Assembly (NCBI RefSeq): GCF_031344075.1
Contig: NZ_JAVJAN010000014.1
Coordinates: 22,166-86,165 of the forward strand
Length of the DNA stretch: 64,000 bases
Source of the DNA: Clostridium aquiflavi
GTDB taxonomy: Bacteria > Bacillota > Clostridia > Clostridiales > Clostridiaceae
Reading direction: 5' to 3'
Below the pieces are notes generated by a model. It worked only from the letters and a program-made list of their open reading frames with translations. It did not search any database and had not been told where the DNA came from. The translations under genes and the position numbers were made by a program. Of the stretch, positions 8,706 through 17,967 are shown piece after piece (position 1 is the first letter of the stretch; each line of letters begins with the position of its first letter).

Positions 8706-9542
8706 TTAATGAGTATGCACTCCTGTAAATCCATCTTCATGTATATGATCTATTCCAAGTCCTTTAATATGTTCATGTGTGTGCATAAATGATACTTGTA
8801 ATTTTTTATTTACAGGGTTAACTCCCACATATGCGTTTACACCAAACACGTCTTTTAACATTTCAGAATTTATCACTTCTTCTACTGTTCCAAAATTCTT
8901 TATCCTTCCATCTTTCATTACAATTAAATAATCACAATACATAGATGCTAGATTCATATCATGTATAGCTGCTAACGTAGTTATATTAAGACTTTTAACT
9001 AAGTCCATAATTTGTATCTGATATCCTATATCTAAATGATTTGTTGGTTCATCTAATATTAAAAATTTAGTATTTTGAACTAAAGCCCTTGCTATTAATG
9101 TTCTTTGTTTCTCTCCACCTGATAAATGAGAAAAACTCCTCTTACTATAGCTTTCTAAGCCTACCTTTTTTAGCATTTCTCGAACCATCTGTAAATCATC
9201 TTTAGAGTAATCTTCAAAAACAGATTTATATGGATATCTTCCCATCTTTACTATTTGCTCAACAGTAAAATCAAAGTGAGTATTACTTTCTTGAGCTAAA
9301 ACTGCAATTTCTTTTGCACAATCTTTATGTTTCATCTTATCTAATTCTTTATTATCTAATAATACACTTCCACTTGATGGTTTATAGAGTCTGTATATAT
9401 TTTTAAGTACTGTAGATTTTCCTGAACCATTAGGACCTATAATTCCTACAAATGAACCTTTTTTAATCTCAAAAGATATGTCTTTTAATATTTCTTTTTT
9501 CTCTATATTAAACCTTAAATTTCTAACCTGTACTTTAAACAT
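8706..9542 (-). CDS. FecE/BtuD-type ABC transporter ATPase with His-rich tail (probable nickel/cobalt)
   Basis: A 278-residue ATPase of the iron-siderophore/cobalamin/metal class. Walker A GPNGSGKST (~36), LSGGEKQR signature (~142), Walker B LILDEPTNHLD (~163) and a switch His (AAIHDMN, ~195) are intact. The last ~25 residues are unusual: MHTHEHIKGLGIDHIHEDG and then GVHTH, a histidine-rich tail that could bind nickel or zinc. The gene overlaps the permease gene by one base (TAATG). Next to hypA and hypB, this suggests the cargo is nickel or its chelate rather than iron or B12; that part is inference. Confidence 0.88.
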   Translation of the reverse strand: MFKVQVRNLRFNIEKKEILKDISFEIKKGSFVGIIGPNGSGKSTVLKNIYRLYKPSSGSVLLDNKELDKMKHKDCAKEIAVLAQESNTHFDFTVEQIVKMGRYPYKSVFEDYSKDDLQMVREMLKKVGLESYSKRSFSHLSGGEKQRTLIARALVQNTKFLILDEPTNHLDIGYQIQIMDLVKSLNITTLAAIHDMNLASMYCDYLIVMKDGRIKNFGTVEEVINSEMLKDVFGVNAYVGVNPVNKKLQVSFMHTHEHIKGLGIDHIHEDGFTGVHTH

Positions 9543-10624
9543 TACTCTTTTCCTCCAAACGAATAGTTTTTCTTAGAAATTAAGTATAAGAAAAATGGAC
9601 CTCCAACTAATGAAGTTATTATTCCTATAGGTATTTCTATTGGTGGGAAAAGCCCTCTAGCTATAATATCTACTGTTATTAAAAATATAGCACCTATTAA
9701 TGATGAAAGTATTATAAGTTTTTTATGATCACTTCCTACTATAGTTCTACATATATGCGGCACTACAAGTCCTATAAATCCTATTGCTCCAGTTATAGAA
9801 ACTAATGATGATGTAAGCAGTGTCGCTAATATTAAAATTATAGATTTTATAAGCTTTATATTTATTCCAAGTATTATTGCACTGTCATCACCAAGAAGTA
9901 ATATATCTAGTGATTTAGATATCATTAACGCTATTATCATAACTACAACTAAAATAATAAATGGGAATAATAACACATCCCACTTCGCTCCCCCTAAGCT
10001 ACCAACAGTCCAAAATAAAGCACTCTTTGCTTGATTTGAATTTTCTGCTGAATATATAATTAAGTTAGTAAGTGCCGAGAAAATTGTTGATATTGCCATC
10101 CCTGATAATACTAATCTTGTTGTAGATGTTGCTTTTCCCATTTGAGTGCCTATAGCAAAAACTAACATTCCTGATATAAGAGAACCTAAAAAGGCTCCTG
10201 CTCTAATACTATTTATTCCAAGTAATGACATACCACCTAAAACTATAACAAAAACAGCACCACAAGATGCCCCTGATGATATACCCAATATATATGGTTC
10301 AGCTATTGGATTTTTAGTGACACATTGCATAAGAACTCCACAAATTGCAAGTCCTGCTCCACATATAGCTCCAAGTAATACTCTAGGGAATCTTATTTCC
10401 CATATTATATTTTGTGTCATTATAGTTCCAATATCACTATAAACTATACCATTTGTTAATTTACTAAGCAGTACTTTATATACTTCTCCAGGTTCTATAT
10501 ATGTACTACCTATTGCTATTGCTCCAACTGCTGCACCTGCTAATATTGCAGTTAAAGCTATAACCCAAAATAAAAAACCTTTCTTTTTAGAAAGGCTTTT
10601 TTTATCTTCTAAAGCTACCTGCAT
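9542..10624 (-). CDS. FecCD-type ABC transporter permease
   Basis: A 360-residue membrane permease of the BtuC/FecCD family with about 10 membrane segments. It contains the family stretches RFPRVLLGAICGAGLAICGVLMQ (about 96-118; given by its ends RFPRVLLGA and CGVLMQ), NPIAEPYILGISSGAS and GAIGFIGLVVPHICR (coupling region, ~285). It is translationally coupled on both sides: its ATG overlaps the stop of the binding-protein gene (TAATG), and its stop overlaps the ATPase ATG. It forms the channel of the importer with the ATPase and lipoprotein beside it. Confidence 0.9.
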   Translation of the reverse strand: MQVALEDKKSLSKKKGFLFWVIALTAILAGAAVGAIAIGSTYIEPGEVYKVLLSKLTNGIVYSDIGTIMTQNIIWEIRFPRVLLGAICGAGLAICGVLMQCVTKNPIAEPYILGISSGASCGAVFVIVLGGMSLLGINSIRAGAFLGSLISGMLVFAIGTQMGKATSTTRLVLSGMAISTIFSALTNLIIYSAENSNQAKSALFWTVGSLGGAKWDVLLFPFIILVVVMIIALMISKSLDILLLGDDSAIILGINIKLIKSIILILATLLTSSLVSITGAIGFIGLVVPHICRTIVGSDHKKLIILSSLIGAIFLITVDIIARGLFPPIEIPIGIITSLVGGPFFLYLISKKNYSFGGKE

Positions 10625-11646
10625 TACTTATTTTGTCCAAAAAAATATCTGTACATTTGCTCGATAAGCTTCGGATTTCTAATACCTGGAGATAAATCAG
10701 CTAATCCTACAACATATATTTTATTATTTTTTATAGCAGGTACATCTTTAAGCGCAGGATGAGCTTTCAAGAAATCTATTTTCTCTTGTACTGGGTTTCC
10801 TGCCATGAAATCAGTTACTAATATAACTTCTGGATTCTCTGCAACTATGCTTTCCCACGAAACATTTATATAAGGCTTAGTCGCATTTTTAGAAAATACA
10901 TTATTTCCACCTGCAAGTTCTATTAAGTTGTTAGCAAGACCTGATCCAACTACCATTGCATCATTTTCGCCAGAATCATATACCATCATTTTTACTCTAT
11001 CTTCTTGTTTTATATCTCCTACTTTATCAGTTACAGCTTTTATATCACTTTTCATTTTAGCTATTACTTCTTTAGCTTTGTCTTGTACTCCAAATATTTT
11101 CCCCAATAGCTCAAAATCTTCATAAACAGTTTCTACTGTAGAATCTGCTCTATAAGACTTAGCCATAAATGGAGTTATATCTTTTGATATAAGTTCATCT
11201 GGTGATCCTGTAGTTTGTTCACTTATAGATGAATCCCATCCACTTACAAAGTCTGCACCTGTAGCCATAAATCCTTCTTTAGATACAGAATGACCTTCTC
11301 CAATTTTAAGTACTGGTATTTTATTATAGGCTTCTTCAAATTCAGGTAATATAGGATTATCTAAAAGTGCTGTCCCTATCATTTTATTCTCTAAACCTAA
11401 TACTAATAACATTTCTGTCATAAATTGAGATAATGTAACTGCCTTTTGTCTTGGTGATTTTACTGTTACATCATAATCCTTAGCACCATCTGAATATACA
11501 AATTTTACTGCTTCAAAATCACTTGTATGAGCTTCAGTATTTGATTTTTCCACTTTATCTATTTGATTACTAGAGCACCCTATTCCACCTACTGCTAATG
11601 CAGATATAGTTAATGCAGCTATAATTCTTTTTAACTTCTTGTTCAT
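10624..11646 (-). CDS. ABC transporter substrate-binding lipoprotein (BtuF/FecB type)
   Basis: A 340-residue class III binding protein. The start MNKKLKRII at 11646 follows GGAG by nine bases; the longer start at 11661 has no ribosome site. The signal peptide ends in the lipobox-like AVGGIGC, so it is a membrane-anchored lipoprotein. The mature part has the periplasmic-binding pattern: RQKAVTLSQFMTEMLLVLGL, VYDSGENDAMVVGSGLANNLIELAGG and SWESIVAENPEVILV. It delivers the metal or chelate to the FecCD-type permease. First gene of the three-gene operon. It lies 64 bases downstream of hypA on the same strand, so one longer transcript is possible. Confidence 0.88.
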   Translation of the reverse strand: MNKKLKRIIAALTISALAVGGIGCSSNQIDKVEKSNTEAHTSDFEAVKFVYSDGAKDYDVTVKSPRQKAVTLSQFMTEMLLVLGLENKMIGTALLDNPILPEFEEAYNKIPVLKIGEGHSVSKEGFMATGADFVSGWDSSISEQTTGSPDELISKDITPFMAKSYRADSTVETVYEDFELLGKIFGVQDKAKEVIAKMKSDIKAVTDKVGDIKQEDRVKMMVYDSGENDAMVVGSGLANNLIELAGGNNVFSKNATKPYINVSWESIVAENPEVILVTDFMAGNPVQEKIDFLKAHPALKDVPAIKNNKIYVVGLADLSPGIRNPKLIEQMYRYFFGQNK

Positions 11647-11710
11647 TCCTATTTTCTCCATTTCTTTGTTTTATAAATAATTCCATAAATGTTAAGATGG
11701 TAAAGCAGTT

Positions 11711-12052
11711 TTAACAAGCGATGATTTCCTTAATCATAAACTCTTTTCCGCATAATAATTCCCAGTGTTTATCTCCACAGTTTGAGCATTCACCGTTATT
11801 TTGAATAATATTAAAAACTGTATTACACTTTTTACACATACCATTACCTGGTAATATCTCAATTCTTAATTTTGTATTTTGTAATAAGGTACCATCAACT
11901 GCTGCTGGATAACAAGCTTCAATATATTTTGGAATCATAGATGAAAGTTCACCAATTTGAAGCACTACTGTTTCTATTTTGGTCAATCTATTTTTTTCTG
12001 CGAAATTTTTAACAGTCTTAACAACTTCAAACACCACTCCTAATTCATGCAA
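11711..12052 (-). CDS. hypA: Hydrogenase/urease nickel metallochaperone HypA
   Basis: A 113-residue HypA/HybF protein. It starts MHELG, where His2 is the nickel ligand of the family, and has the two-Cys-pair zinc loop CKKC (~73) ... CSNCG (~93). It hands nickel to NiFe enzymes together with HypB. GAGGTGG precedes the start. No hypC-F, hydrogenase, urease or CODH structural gene is in the window, so its client enzyme is elsewhere. It lies in a run with hypB, a Fe-S flavoprotein and the metal importer, all on the same strand. Confidence 0.92.
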   Translation of the reverse strand: MHELGVVFEVVKTVKNFAEKNRLTKIETVVLQIGELSSMIPKYIEACYPAAVDGTLLQNTKLRIEILPGNGMCKKCNTVFNIIQNNGECSNCGDKHWELLCGKEFMIKEIIAC

Positions 12053-12158
12053 CTAAAACCACCTCTACTTCCCTATATTAAAAATCTAAATGGAATTTTG
12101 TGTTCCCCACTGTATTTTTTTGTACAATGTTTTGCTATTCCACCTTACTTTTTTCTAA

Positions 12159-14849
12159 TTAAGAATTTCTTTTGAGACTCTTTTTAATTCTTCTAGCTTT
12201 AATTACTAATTTACGCTTAATTACATTTTTAATAACTTTAGGTTTAAGCTCTTTAAGTGTTACGCTTTGTGCATCATATTTTCTGTAAAGTGTAATAGCA
12301 TCAAATTTACATCTAGTTGTACATGCACCACAACCTATACATTGATATTCATCTACAGTTGTAGCTCCACAACCAAGACAACGTTCTGTTTCCTTCTTCA
12401 CTTGCTCTTCTGTAAATGTAGGACGTAAATCTCTAAATGTTTCTTTTGATTTAGCTCCTTCTATATGATCTATTTTTTGTCTCTTAATATGATCATAACC
12501 TTCTAAAGTTAAGTTTTCTTTATCCAATGCATGATACACTCTTCTATCACGTCCATAAACTAAGCTTTGTCCAGGATGAACATAACGGTGAATTGATATT
12601 GCACCTTCTTTACCTAAAGCAATAGCATCTATAGCAAATTTAGGGCCAGTCAAAGCATCTCCACCTGCAAATACATCTGGTTCTTTTGTTTGTAAAGTAA
12701 ATGAATCTGCTTTAATTGTCCTGTTTGGATTTAATTCTACTTTACTATTTTCTAGCAAATTGCCCCAATCTATTCCTTGACCTACTGAAATCAGAACATG
12801 ATTTGTGTTAACAATCTTTGTTTCATTTTCATCAAATACAGGACTAAATTTTCCACTCTTATCGAAAACTGAAAGACATTTTTTGAATTCTATTCCTATA
12901 ACTTTTCCATTTTCTTTAATAATTCTTTTTGGACCCCAAGAATTGTTAACCTCGATATCTTCTTCCATTGCTTCTTCAATTTCTTCATCAAGTGCCGGCA
13001 TTTCTTTTCTACTTTCTAGACAGAACATATTAACTTTTGAAGCACCAACTCTTGTAGCTGTCCTTGCAACGTCAATTGCAACATTTCCACCACCAATTAC
13101 AACTACATTTCCTTCAAGTTTTACTTCATTGCCTAGATTTACATTACGTAAAAAATCAACACCTGTAATAACACCTTCTGAATCTTCGCCCTCAACACCA
13201 AGTTTTCTACCTGTCTGAGCACCGATTGCAAGATAGAATGCCTCGTATCCTTGGTCTCTTAAATATTTAAGACTTACATCTTTACCAACTTCAACACCAA
13301 CTTTAAATTCCACTCCCAATTCTCTCAAAATTTCAATTTCTGCATTTATAACATCTTTTTCTAATCTATAAGATGGAATTCCAAGTGTCAACATACCACC
13401 AAGCGCTTTTTGCTTTTCAAATACAGTTACCTTGTAACCATCAAGTGCTAAGTAAAAAGCACAAGATAGACCCGACGGACCAGCGCCAACAATAGCAATT
13501 TTATTACCATATTCATGTCTTAATTTTGGCACATAACGATTTTCCATATTTAAATCTTGTTCAGCAATAAATTTCTTAATTTCATCAATAGCAACTGGCT
13601 CATCAATATCTCCTCTAGTACAATCAGATTCACATTTTCTTGGGCAAATACGTCCACATACTGCTGGAAATGGATTTTCATGTTTTATAAGTTCAAGTGC
13701 TTCTTTATATCTACCTTGAGACGCTAACTTAATATAACCTTGAACAGAAATATGAGCTGGACAATTTGTTTTACATGGACTTGTACCAGTCTCAACAACA
13801 TTTTCTCTATTGATACGATAATCAACATTCCATTTGTCATCACCCCACTCTGTATTGTGAGCAAAATCTTCTCTCTTCTTCTCAACAATCGGTGTTTTAG
13901 TACATAATTTTTGACCCAATTTCAATGCATTAACTGGGCAAACTTGAACGCATTCTCCACAAGCAACACATTTATCTTTATCTATTCTCGAAACATAATT
14001 TGAACGCACCATATCATTATTTTGGAACATTCCAGCAATTCTTGTAGCGTAACATGAACATCCACAACAGTTACATATAGCATGAGTATGCCCTGGGCCA
14101 TCTGCATTTGGTATTTGATGCATTAAACCGTTTTCTTCAGCTCTTTTAATAATCTCAAAAGCTTCTTCACGAGTAATTTTTCTACCTCTTCCTGTGCGTA
14201 TATAATATTCCGCAGCATGTCCAAGTTGAATACACATATCTTCCTTTAAATGACCGCATCCTTCTCCCATAGCTTCTCTTGATGTACGACAAGAACAATC
14301 TGAAACAGAGAAAACAGTGTTTTCATTAAGATATTTAGAAATTTCTTCATATGATGCTCTTCTAGTCTCACCTTGAATAGCTGTTTCTATAGGAATAACA
14401 CGCATAGGACCTGTTCCTACTGAAAAAACACCTGCTGTTATATAAGCTTTTTTTCTTCCATACCCTTCAAAAGCCTCTGCAATTTGCTTATAATTTTCAA
14501 TACTTTCCCTACTAGGGTGGTTAACTATCATTTCCATTTGCCCTGGAACCCAAAGATCAAACCAAAATTTATCAACCCCATCTATTTCATTTACAAAGCA
14601 AGCACCTGCAAAAGCTAAATCTAATAATAGCTTTGCTGTTTCTTCTACAGATTTACCACACAAAGCAGCCACTTCTTCAGCACTCTTCTTTTTACGTAAT
14701 TCAAGACAAAGTCCTACTTCTGCCATTTCATCCGTAACAACTGGTTCTAAAATTTTATATTCTGGGTCTTCTGGTGTAATTGCAGCTTTTGAACCTCTTT
14801 TTTTCATACTTATATGATTAGCAAAATCCAATACTTTTTGTTTTACCAT
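12159..14849 (-). CDS. Multi-[4Fe-4S] FAD-dependent oxidoreductase (GltD/PreT-like with N-terminal Fe-S domain)
   Basis: An 896-residue fusion. Residues 1-~290 hold cysteine clusters (DCSCRTS, CGHLKEDMC, CNCCGCSC) and a ferredoxin motif CVACGECVQVCP (~293). About 355-440 is the GltD/dihydropyrimidine-dehydrogenase Fe-S domain (CKTNCPAHI, CGRICPRKCESDC). About 450-760 is an FAD/NAD(P) two-dinucleotide fold (VGAGPSGLSCAFYLALDGYKV, given by GAGPSGLSCAFYL; VIGGGNVAIDVARTA). The end has RCLGCGA and CIGCGACTTRC, then a very basic tail. It probably passes electrons between NAD(P)H and ferredoxin-type partners. The ribosome site GGGGGA resembles that of hypB. Its position between hypA and hypB suggests a link to a nickel redox enzyme; the reaction is not predictable. 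Confidence 0.8.
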   Translation of the reverse strand: MVKQKVLDFANHISMKKRGSKAAITPEDPEYKILEPVVTDEMAEVGLCLELRKKKSAEEVAALCGKSVEETAKLLLDLAFAGACFVNEIDGVDKFWFDLWVPGQMEMIVNHPSRESIENYKQIAEAFEGYGRKKAYITAGVFSVGTGPMRVIPIETAIQGETRRASYEEISKYLNENTVFSVSDCSCRTSREAMGEGCGHLKEDMCIQLGHAAEYYIRTGRGRKITREEAFEIIKRAEENGLMHQIPNADGPGHTHAICNCCGCSCYATRIAGMFQNNDMVRSNYVSRIDKDKCVACGECVQVCPVNALKLGQKLCTKTPIVEKKREDFAHNTEWGDDKWNVDYRINRENVVETGTSPCKTNCPAHISVQGYIKLASQGRYKEALELIKHENPFPAVCGRICPRKCESDCTRGDIDEPVAIDEIKKFIAEQDLNMENRYVPKLRHEYGNKIAIVGAGPSGLSCAFYLALDGYKVTVFEKQKALGGMLTLGIPSYRLEKDVINAEIEILRELGVEFKVGVEVGKDVSLKYLRDQGYEAFYLAIGAQTGRKLGVEGEDSEGVITGVDFLRNVNLGNEVKLEGNVVVIGGGNVAIDVARTATRVGASKVNMFCLESRKEMPALDEEIEEAMEEDIEVNNSWGPKRIIKENGKVIGIEFKKCLSVFDKSGKFSPVFDENETKIVNTNHVLISVGQGIDWGNLLENSKVELNPNRTIKADSFTLQTKEPDVFAGGDALTGPKFAIDAIALGKEGAISIHRYVHPGQSLVYGRDRRVYHALDKENLTLEGYDHIKRQKIDHIEGAKSKETFRDLRPTFTEEQVKKETERCLGCGATTVDEYQCIGCGACTTRCKFDAITLYRKYDAQSVTLKELKPKVIKNVIKRKLVIKARRIKKSLKRNS

Positions 14850-14989
14850 ATCTATTCCCCCATTTAAAATTTGCTATGCTTTAAGCGCCTGTTGATATTT
14901 TAGTATTCTTAAAGTAAATTCCTCTGTCCATGAGCTTTATACTACAATATCAACATGGTTTTAAAATATAGCTTAAAATTTATATCACA

Positions 14990-15661
14990 TTATTTTTCGT
15001 TCCAAGTCTTAACTCCAGTACGTATCCATTCAGTCCATGTATCAATTCCTTCTCCAGTTTTAGCAGAAATAGGAATTATCTTAATATTTGGGTTCAATCT
15101 TGTAGCATACTCTTTAACTGCTTCTAAATTAAAATCAAAATAATCTATTGCATCTATCTTATTTATTAATAAAACATCAACAATAGAAAACATTAAAGGA
15201 TATTTTAGAGGCTTATCATCCCCCTCTGGTACACTTAAAATCATTGCATTTTTTGATGCACCAGTATCAAATTCTGCTGGGCATACCAAATTTCCTACAT
15301 TTTCTAATATTGCAAAATCAATTTCTTCTGTTCCTAGTCCATATAGACCTTGTTTTGTCATATCTGCATCCAAATGGCACATACCACCTGTATGCAATTG
15401 TATTACTTTAGTACCAGTTTTAGACACAGTACTTGCATCTACATCTGAATCAATATCTGCTTCTAAAATTCCTATTCTCATTTCATCTTTCAAAGCTTCA
15501 ATAGTTCTTAAAACAGTTGTTGTTTTGCCAGAACCTGGTGAGGACATTAAATTTAATAAAAAAGTTTTACTTTTTTTTAATTCTTCTCTAAGCAAATCTG
15601 CTTGTCTATCATTATCTTCAAAAACACTTTTCTTAATATCAATGACTTTATACTTATCCAT
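14990..15661 (-). CDS. hypB: Hydrogenase nickel incorporation GTPase HypB
   Basis: A SIMIBI-class GTPase that delivers nickel to NiFe enzymes. Visible: P-loop MSSPGSGKTTT (~40), the Mg2+/switch stretch EADIDSDVDA, HTGGMCHLDA (metal-site Cys-His pair of HypB, ~96), LENVGNLVCPAEFD (~125) and NKIDAIDYF (NKxD, ~168). There is no N-terminal His-rich stretch, unlike some HypB proteins; the His-rich segment is found instead on the ABC ATPase at 8706. The start is chosen at MDKYK (15661), 11 bases after GGGGG; a start at 15679 is possible but has no ribosome site. First gene of the run with the Fe-S flavoprotein. Confidence 0.92.
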   Translation of the reverse strand: MDKYKVIDIKKSVFEDNDRQADLLREELKKSKTFLLNLMSSPGSGKTTTVLRTIEALKDEMRIGILEADIDSDVDASTVSKTGTKVIQLHTGGMCHLDADMTKQGLYGLGTEEIDFAILENVGNLVCPAEFDTGASKNAMILSVPEGDDKPLKYPLMFSIVDVLLINKIDAIDYFDFNLEAVKEYATRLNPNIKIIPISAKTGEGIDTWTEWIRTGVKTWNEK

Positions 15662-15715
15662 ATAATTCTCGACCCCCATTTTTGTTAAATTCCATCCTTT
15701 TATTTTTTTATATTT

Positions 15716-15794
15716 GGCTATGTTTTAGCAAAGTGGGCTGAGTAAAATGCCACTTTACCTATTACATATATCAACACGCATTTAAAACAGAGCC
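15716..15794. repeat. 79-bp palindromic IS-end relic (MITE-like)
   Basis: The ends GGCTATGTTTTA and TAAAACAGAGCC form an imperfect terminal inverted repeat. AAAGTGG/CCACTTT forms an inner stem. The first ~49 bases of its minus strand match, with few differences, the sequence starting at 63780 (GGCTATGTTTTAAATGTGTG...). It looks like an insertion sequence reduced to its two ends. Confidence 0.65.
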
Positions 15795-16050
15795 TTACAT
15801 TTAAATAATAAAAAGCATTACCTTTAGGAAAATTATATCATATAATCCATAATAAGGATTGATATTTTTCACATAATTTTCTTATTCTTATAACTGTATT
15901 CATAAATTGCTTTGATTTTTTCATACTATACTTGAACAAAATATAAAATCACTGTGTTTTTATATTAAATATAATATGAAACTATTAATATATGTTATGA
16001 TATAATTTTTGACTTAAACTTAATACTTGCTAATTACAAAGATTAATACA

Positions 16051-16082
16051 AAAATCCACAATACTAATTTATTGTGGATTTT
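16051..16082. repeat. Palindromic 3'-end element F (outer stem only)
   Basis: AAAATCCACAATA (16051-16063) pairs perfectly with TATTGTGGATTTT (16070-16082) around a 6-base loop. It is followed by ATGGTAGAGACGAGA, similar to the tail of element C. It lies 75 bases past the stop of the NCS2 permease and probably terminates it. Confidence 0.65.
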
Positions 16083-16156
16083 ATGGTAGAGACGAGATAT
16101 CTATATGCTCCATTAGCTCTTTCTCGCTATCGTTATAATTTTTTATTTATATTCTA

Positions 16157-17485
16157 TTATTTATTAATGCTTATTACGTCTGTCTCATCTTTTGGTAAAA
16201 TTAAATTTAAGGCTATAGCTACTAATGTAGTTACAACTATTGAAGATTTCCCAAAAATTGATATAAACCAAGCTGGGAATAAAGCTAATGCATCTGGAAC
16301 TTGAACTATTCCTACACCTAAAGCAATTGATAAGCCTACAATAGCAGTATTTCTAGCTGTAAGTTTAATTGATGAAATCATCTTAATTCCAGTCATTGTA
16401 ATAGTTGCAAATACTGATAGTGTAGCTCCTCCAAGTACACACTGTGGAATACTTGTTAATATTGATGCAAATTTAGGTACTATTCCTGATATTATAATAA
16501 CTATTGAAGCAAATACAAATACGCTTCTATTTATAACTTTGTTCATGGTTACTATGCCAACATTTTGACTAAATGTTGCAGTAGGCATACCGCCAAAAAA
16601 TGCACCAACAATGCTACTAATACCATTACCAATTATTCCACCTGAAAGCTCTTTGTCTGTAGGAACTCTATTCATTCCTCCCCCAGTAGTAGCTGAAAAA
16701 TCACCTATTGCTTGAACAGAATTTACAATATGCATTATAACCATAGATATAATTGCTGTAGCATTAAAGCTCATTCCAAAATGCATAAATTTAGGTATTT
16801 GCATCCACCCTGCTGTTTGAACATCTGTAAAAGAAACCATTCCAAAACATAAAGCAACAATATAACCTACAATAATTCCTACTAATATAGATGCAAGCTT
16901 TAATGATCCTTTAGTAAAATAATTTAAAAATATTACTACACATAAAGTTATAAGTGCAATCCCCCAGTTTTTAGGTGAACCAAAAGTTGAACTTCCAGAT
17001 CCACCAGCTATATATCTAATAGCAACTGAATATAATGATAAACCTATTGAGAATATAACAGTTCCTGTTACTATTAATGGAAATAATTTAATTAACTTTT
17101 TAACAAATATTCCAAAAATAACAGCTACTATTCCTCCAATTACTTGTGCTCCCAAAATTGTTGCAATATTAAATTCATCAGCTATGGCTATTAATGTTGG
17201 TACATAAGCAAAACTTGTTCCTACAATTATAGGCAATTTAGAACCAATTACTCTAAATATAGGGAAAAGTTGAATTAAAGTTGCTATCCCTGCAAAAAAT
17301 AATGATGATTGAACAAGTAGAATTTTATCTTCTGGGCTTAATCCACATACACCTGCTACTATTATAGCTGGAGTAACGCACCCAATAATCATAGCTACAA
17401 CATGTTGTAATCCTAACGGAACTATTTCTTTTAAATTTGGTCTACCTTCAAATTGAAAAAGTAAAGACTTCTCATTTAATCCCAT
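16157..17485 (-). CDS. NCS2 uracil/xanthine-type permease
   Basis: A 442-residue membrane protein with about 12-14 segments of the UraA/XanQ/PbuX family. Diagnostic stretches are LGLQHVVAMIIGCVTPAII (~27), the half-helix region TTGGGMNRVPTDKELSGGIIGNGI (substrate site; ends TTGGGM and GGIIGNG, ~285) and FSQNVGIVTMNKV (~325, the QNxG-type signature). It takes up a purine or pyrimidine base with protons; the QNVG-type motif leans towards xanthine/urate. No purine riboswitch was found upstream, in contrast to the other purine permease at 19308. The promoter region has tandem 20-bp repeats at 17648. GGGGGAG precedes the ATG. Confidence 0.88.
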   Translation of the reverse strand: MGLNEKSLLFQFEGRPNLKEIVPLGLQHVVAMIIGCVTPAIIVAGVCGLSPEDKILLVQSSLFFAGIATLIQLFPIFRVIGSKLPIIVGTSFAYVPTLIAIADEFNIATILGAQVIGGIVAVIFGIFVKKLIKLFPLIVTGTVIFSIGLSLYSVAIRYIAGGSGSSTFGSPKNWGIALITLCVVIFLNYFTKGSLKLASILVGIIVGYIVALCFGMVSFTDVQTAGWMQIPKFMHFGMSFNATAIISMVIMHIVNSVQAIGDFSATTGGGMNRVPTDKELSGGIIGNGISSIVGAFFGGMPTATFSQNVGIVTMNKVINRSVFVFASIVIIISGIVPKFASILTSIPQCVLGGATLSVFATITMTGIKMISSIKLTARNTAIVGLSIALGVGIVQVPDALALFPAWFISIFGKSSIVVTTLVAIALNLILPKDETDVISINK

Positions 17486-17647
17486 AAAAAAACTCCCCCT
17501 TGTACTAAAGCCTTGTTATACGTTTACAATGATTTTTATAAATATTATTACGCAATACTTATGCCAATTAAATTTACTATTTTTACCCATTACTTAAGCT
17601 TATAATAATTAAATTCATTTTATATACAAAAAAAAATTAAATAATTA

Positions 17648-17687
17648 TCACTTTGATAACTTTTTTCTCATTTTGATAACTTTTTTC
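17648..17687. repeat. Two tandem 20-bp repeats upstream of the NCS2 permease
   Basis: TCACTTTGATAACTTTTTTC is followed directly by TCATTTTGATAACTTTTTTC, a single difference. The repeats lie about 165-200 bases upstream of the permease start. The 20-bp period (two helical turns) puts both copies on one DNA face, as expected for a regulator site. No regulator gene is next to it. Confidence 0.55.
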
Positions 17688-17926
17688 TTTCTTAGTCCCC
17701 TGATTTCCACTTATTATACGTTATTTAATTTATCATTTTAATAAATTAAATTGGAAAGTGCTAATATTTGTTAAAAACTCAATACATAATTTATTATAAA
17801 TTGACAACAAATATAAAATCATTAAAGATTGTTTTTAGACATTATCAACTTATGCTATATTATTTTTTCTAATCCTCACTAAGATCTCTCCGAAATCACA
17901 AATATAACTATTGGCATTCTAAATAC

Positions 17927-17967
17927 AATAATAGGTAGATTTATGTAAAATAAATCTACCTATTATT
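17927..17967 (-). terminator. Terminator-like hairpin after the methyltransferase gene
   Basis: AATAATAGGTAGATTTA (17927-17943) is perfectly complementary to TAAATCTACCTATTATT (17951-17967), with a 7-base loop. The T-run on the minus side is weak, so it may also stabilise mRNA ends. Confidence 0.65.

Larger units (their letters stand above)
15662..16156. other. Intergenic region without genes
   Basis: About 495 bases with no credible reading frame. It holds the 79-bp IS-end-like palindrome (15716-15794) and palindrome F (16051-16082). The rest is AT-rich and presumably contains the hypB promoter, which I could not place with confidence. Confidence 0.6.

Noticed and set aside
12805..13218. 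A 137-codon open frame on the plus strand inside the Fe-S flavoprotein gene
   Set aside because: It lies opposite strong coding sequence with clear motifs, has no ribosome site and is rich in Ser/Phe/Leu, as expected for an antisense shadow. Other opposite-strand frames (for example at 32390, 46343, 36903) were rejected on the same ground.
15716..15794. Rho-independent terminator for the gene run starting with hypB
   Set aside because: It lies upstream of hypB, has IS-like ends, lacks a T-run, and repeats at 63780.
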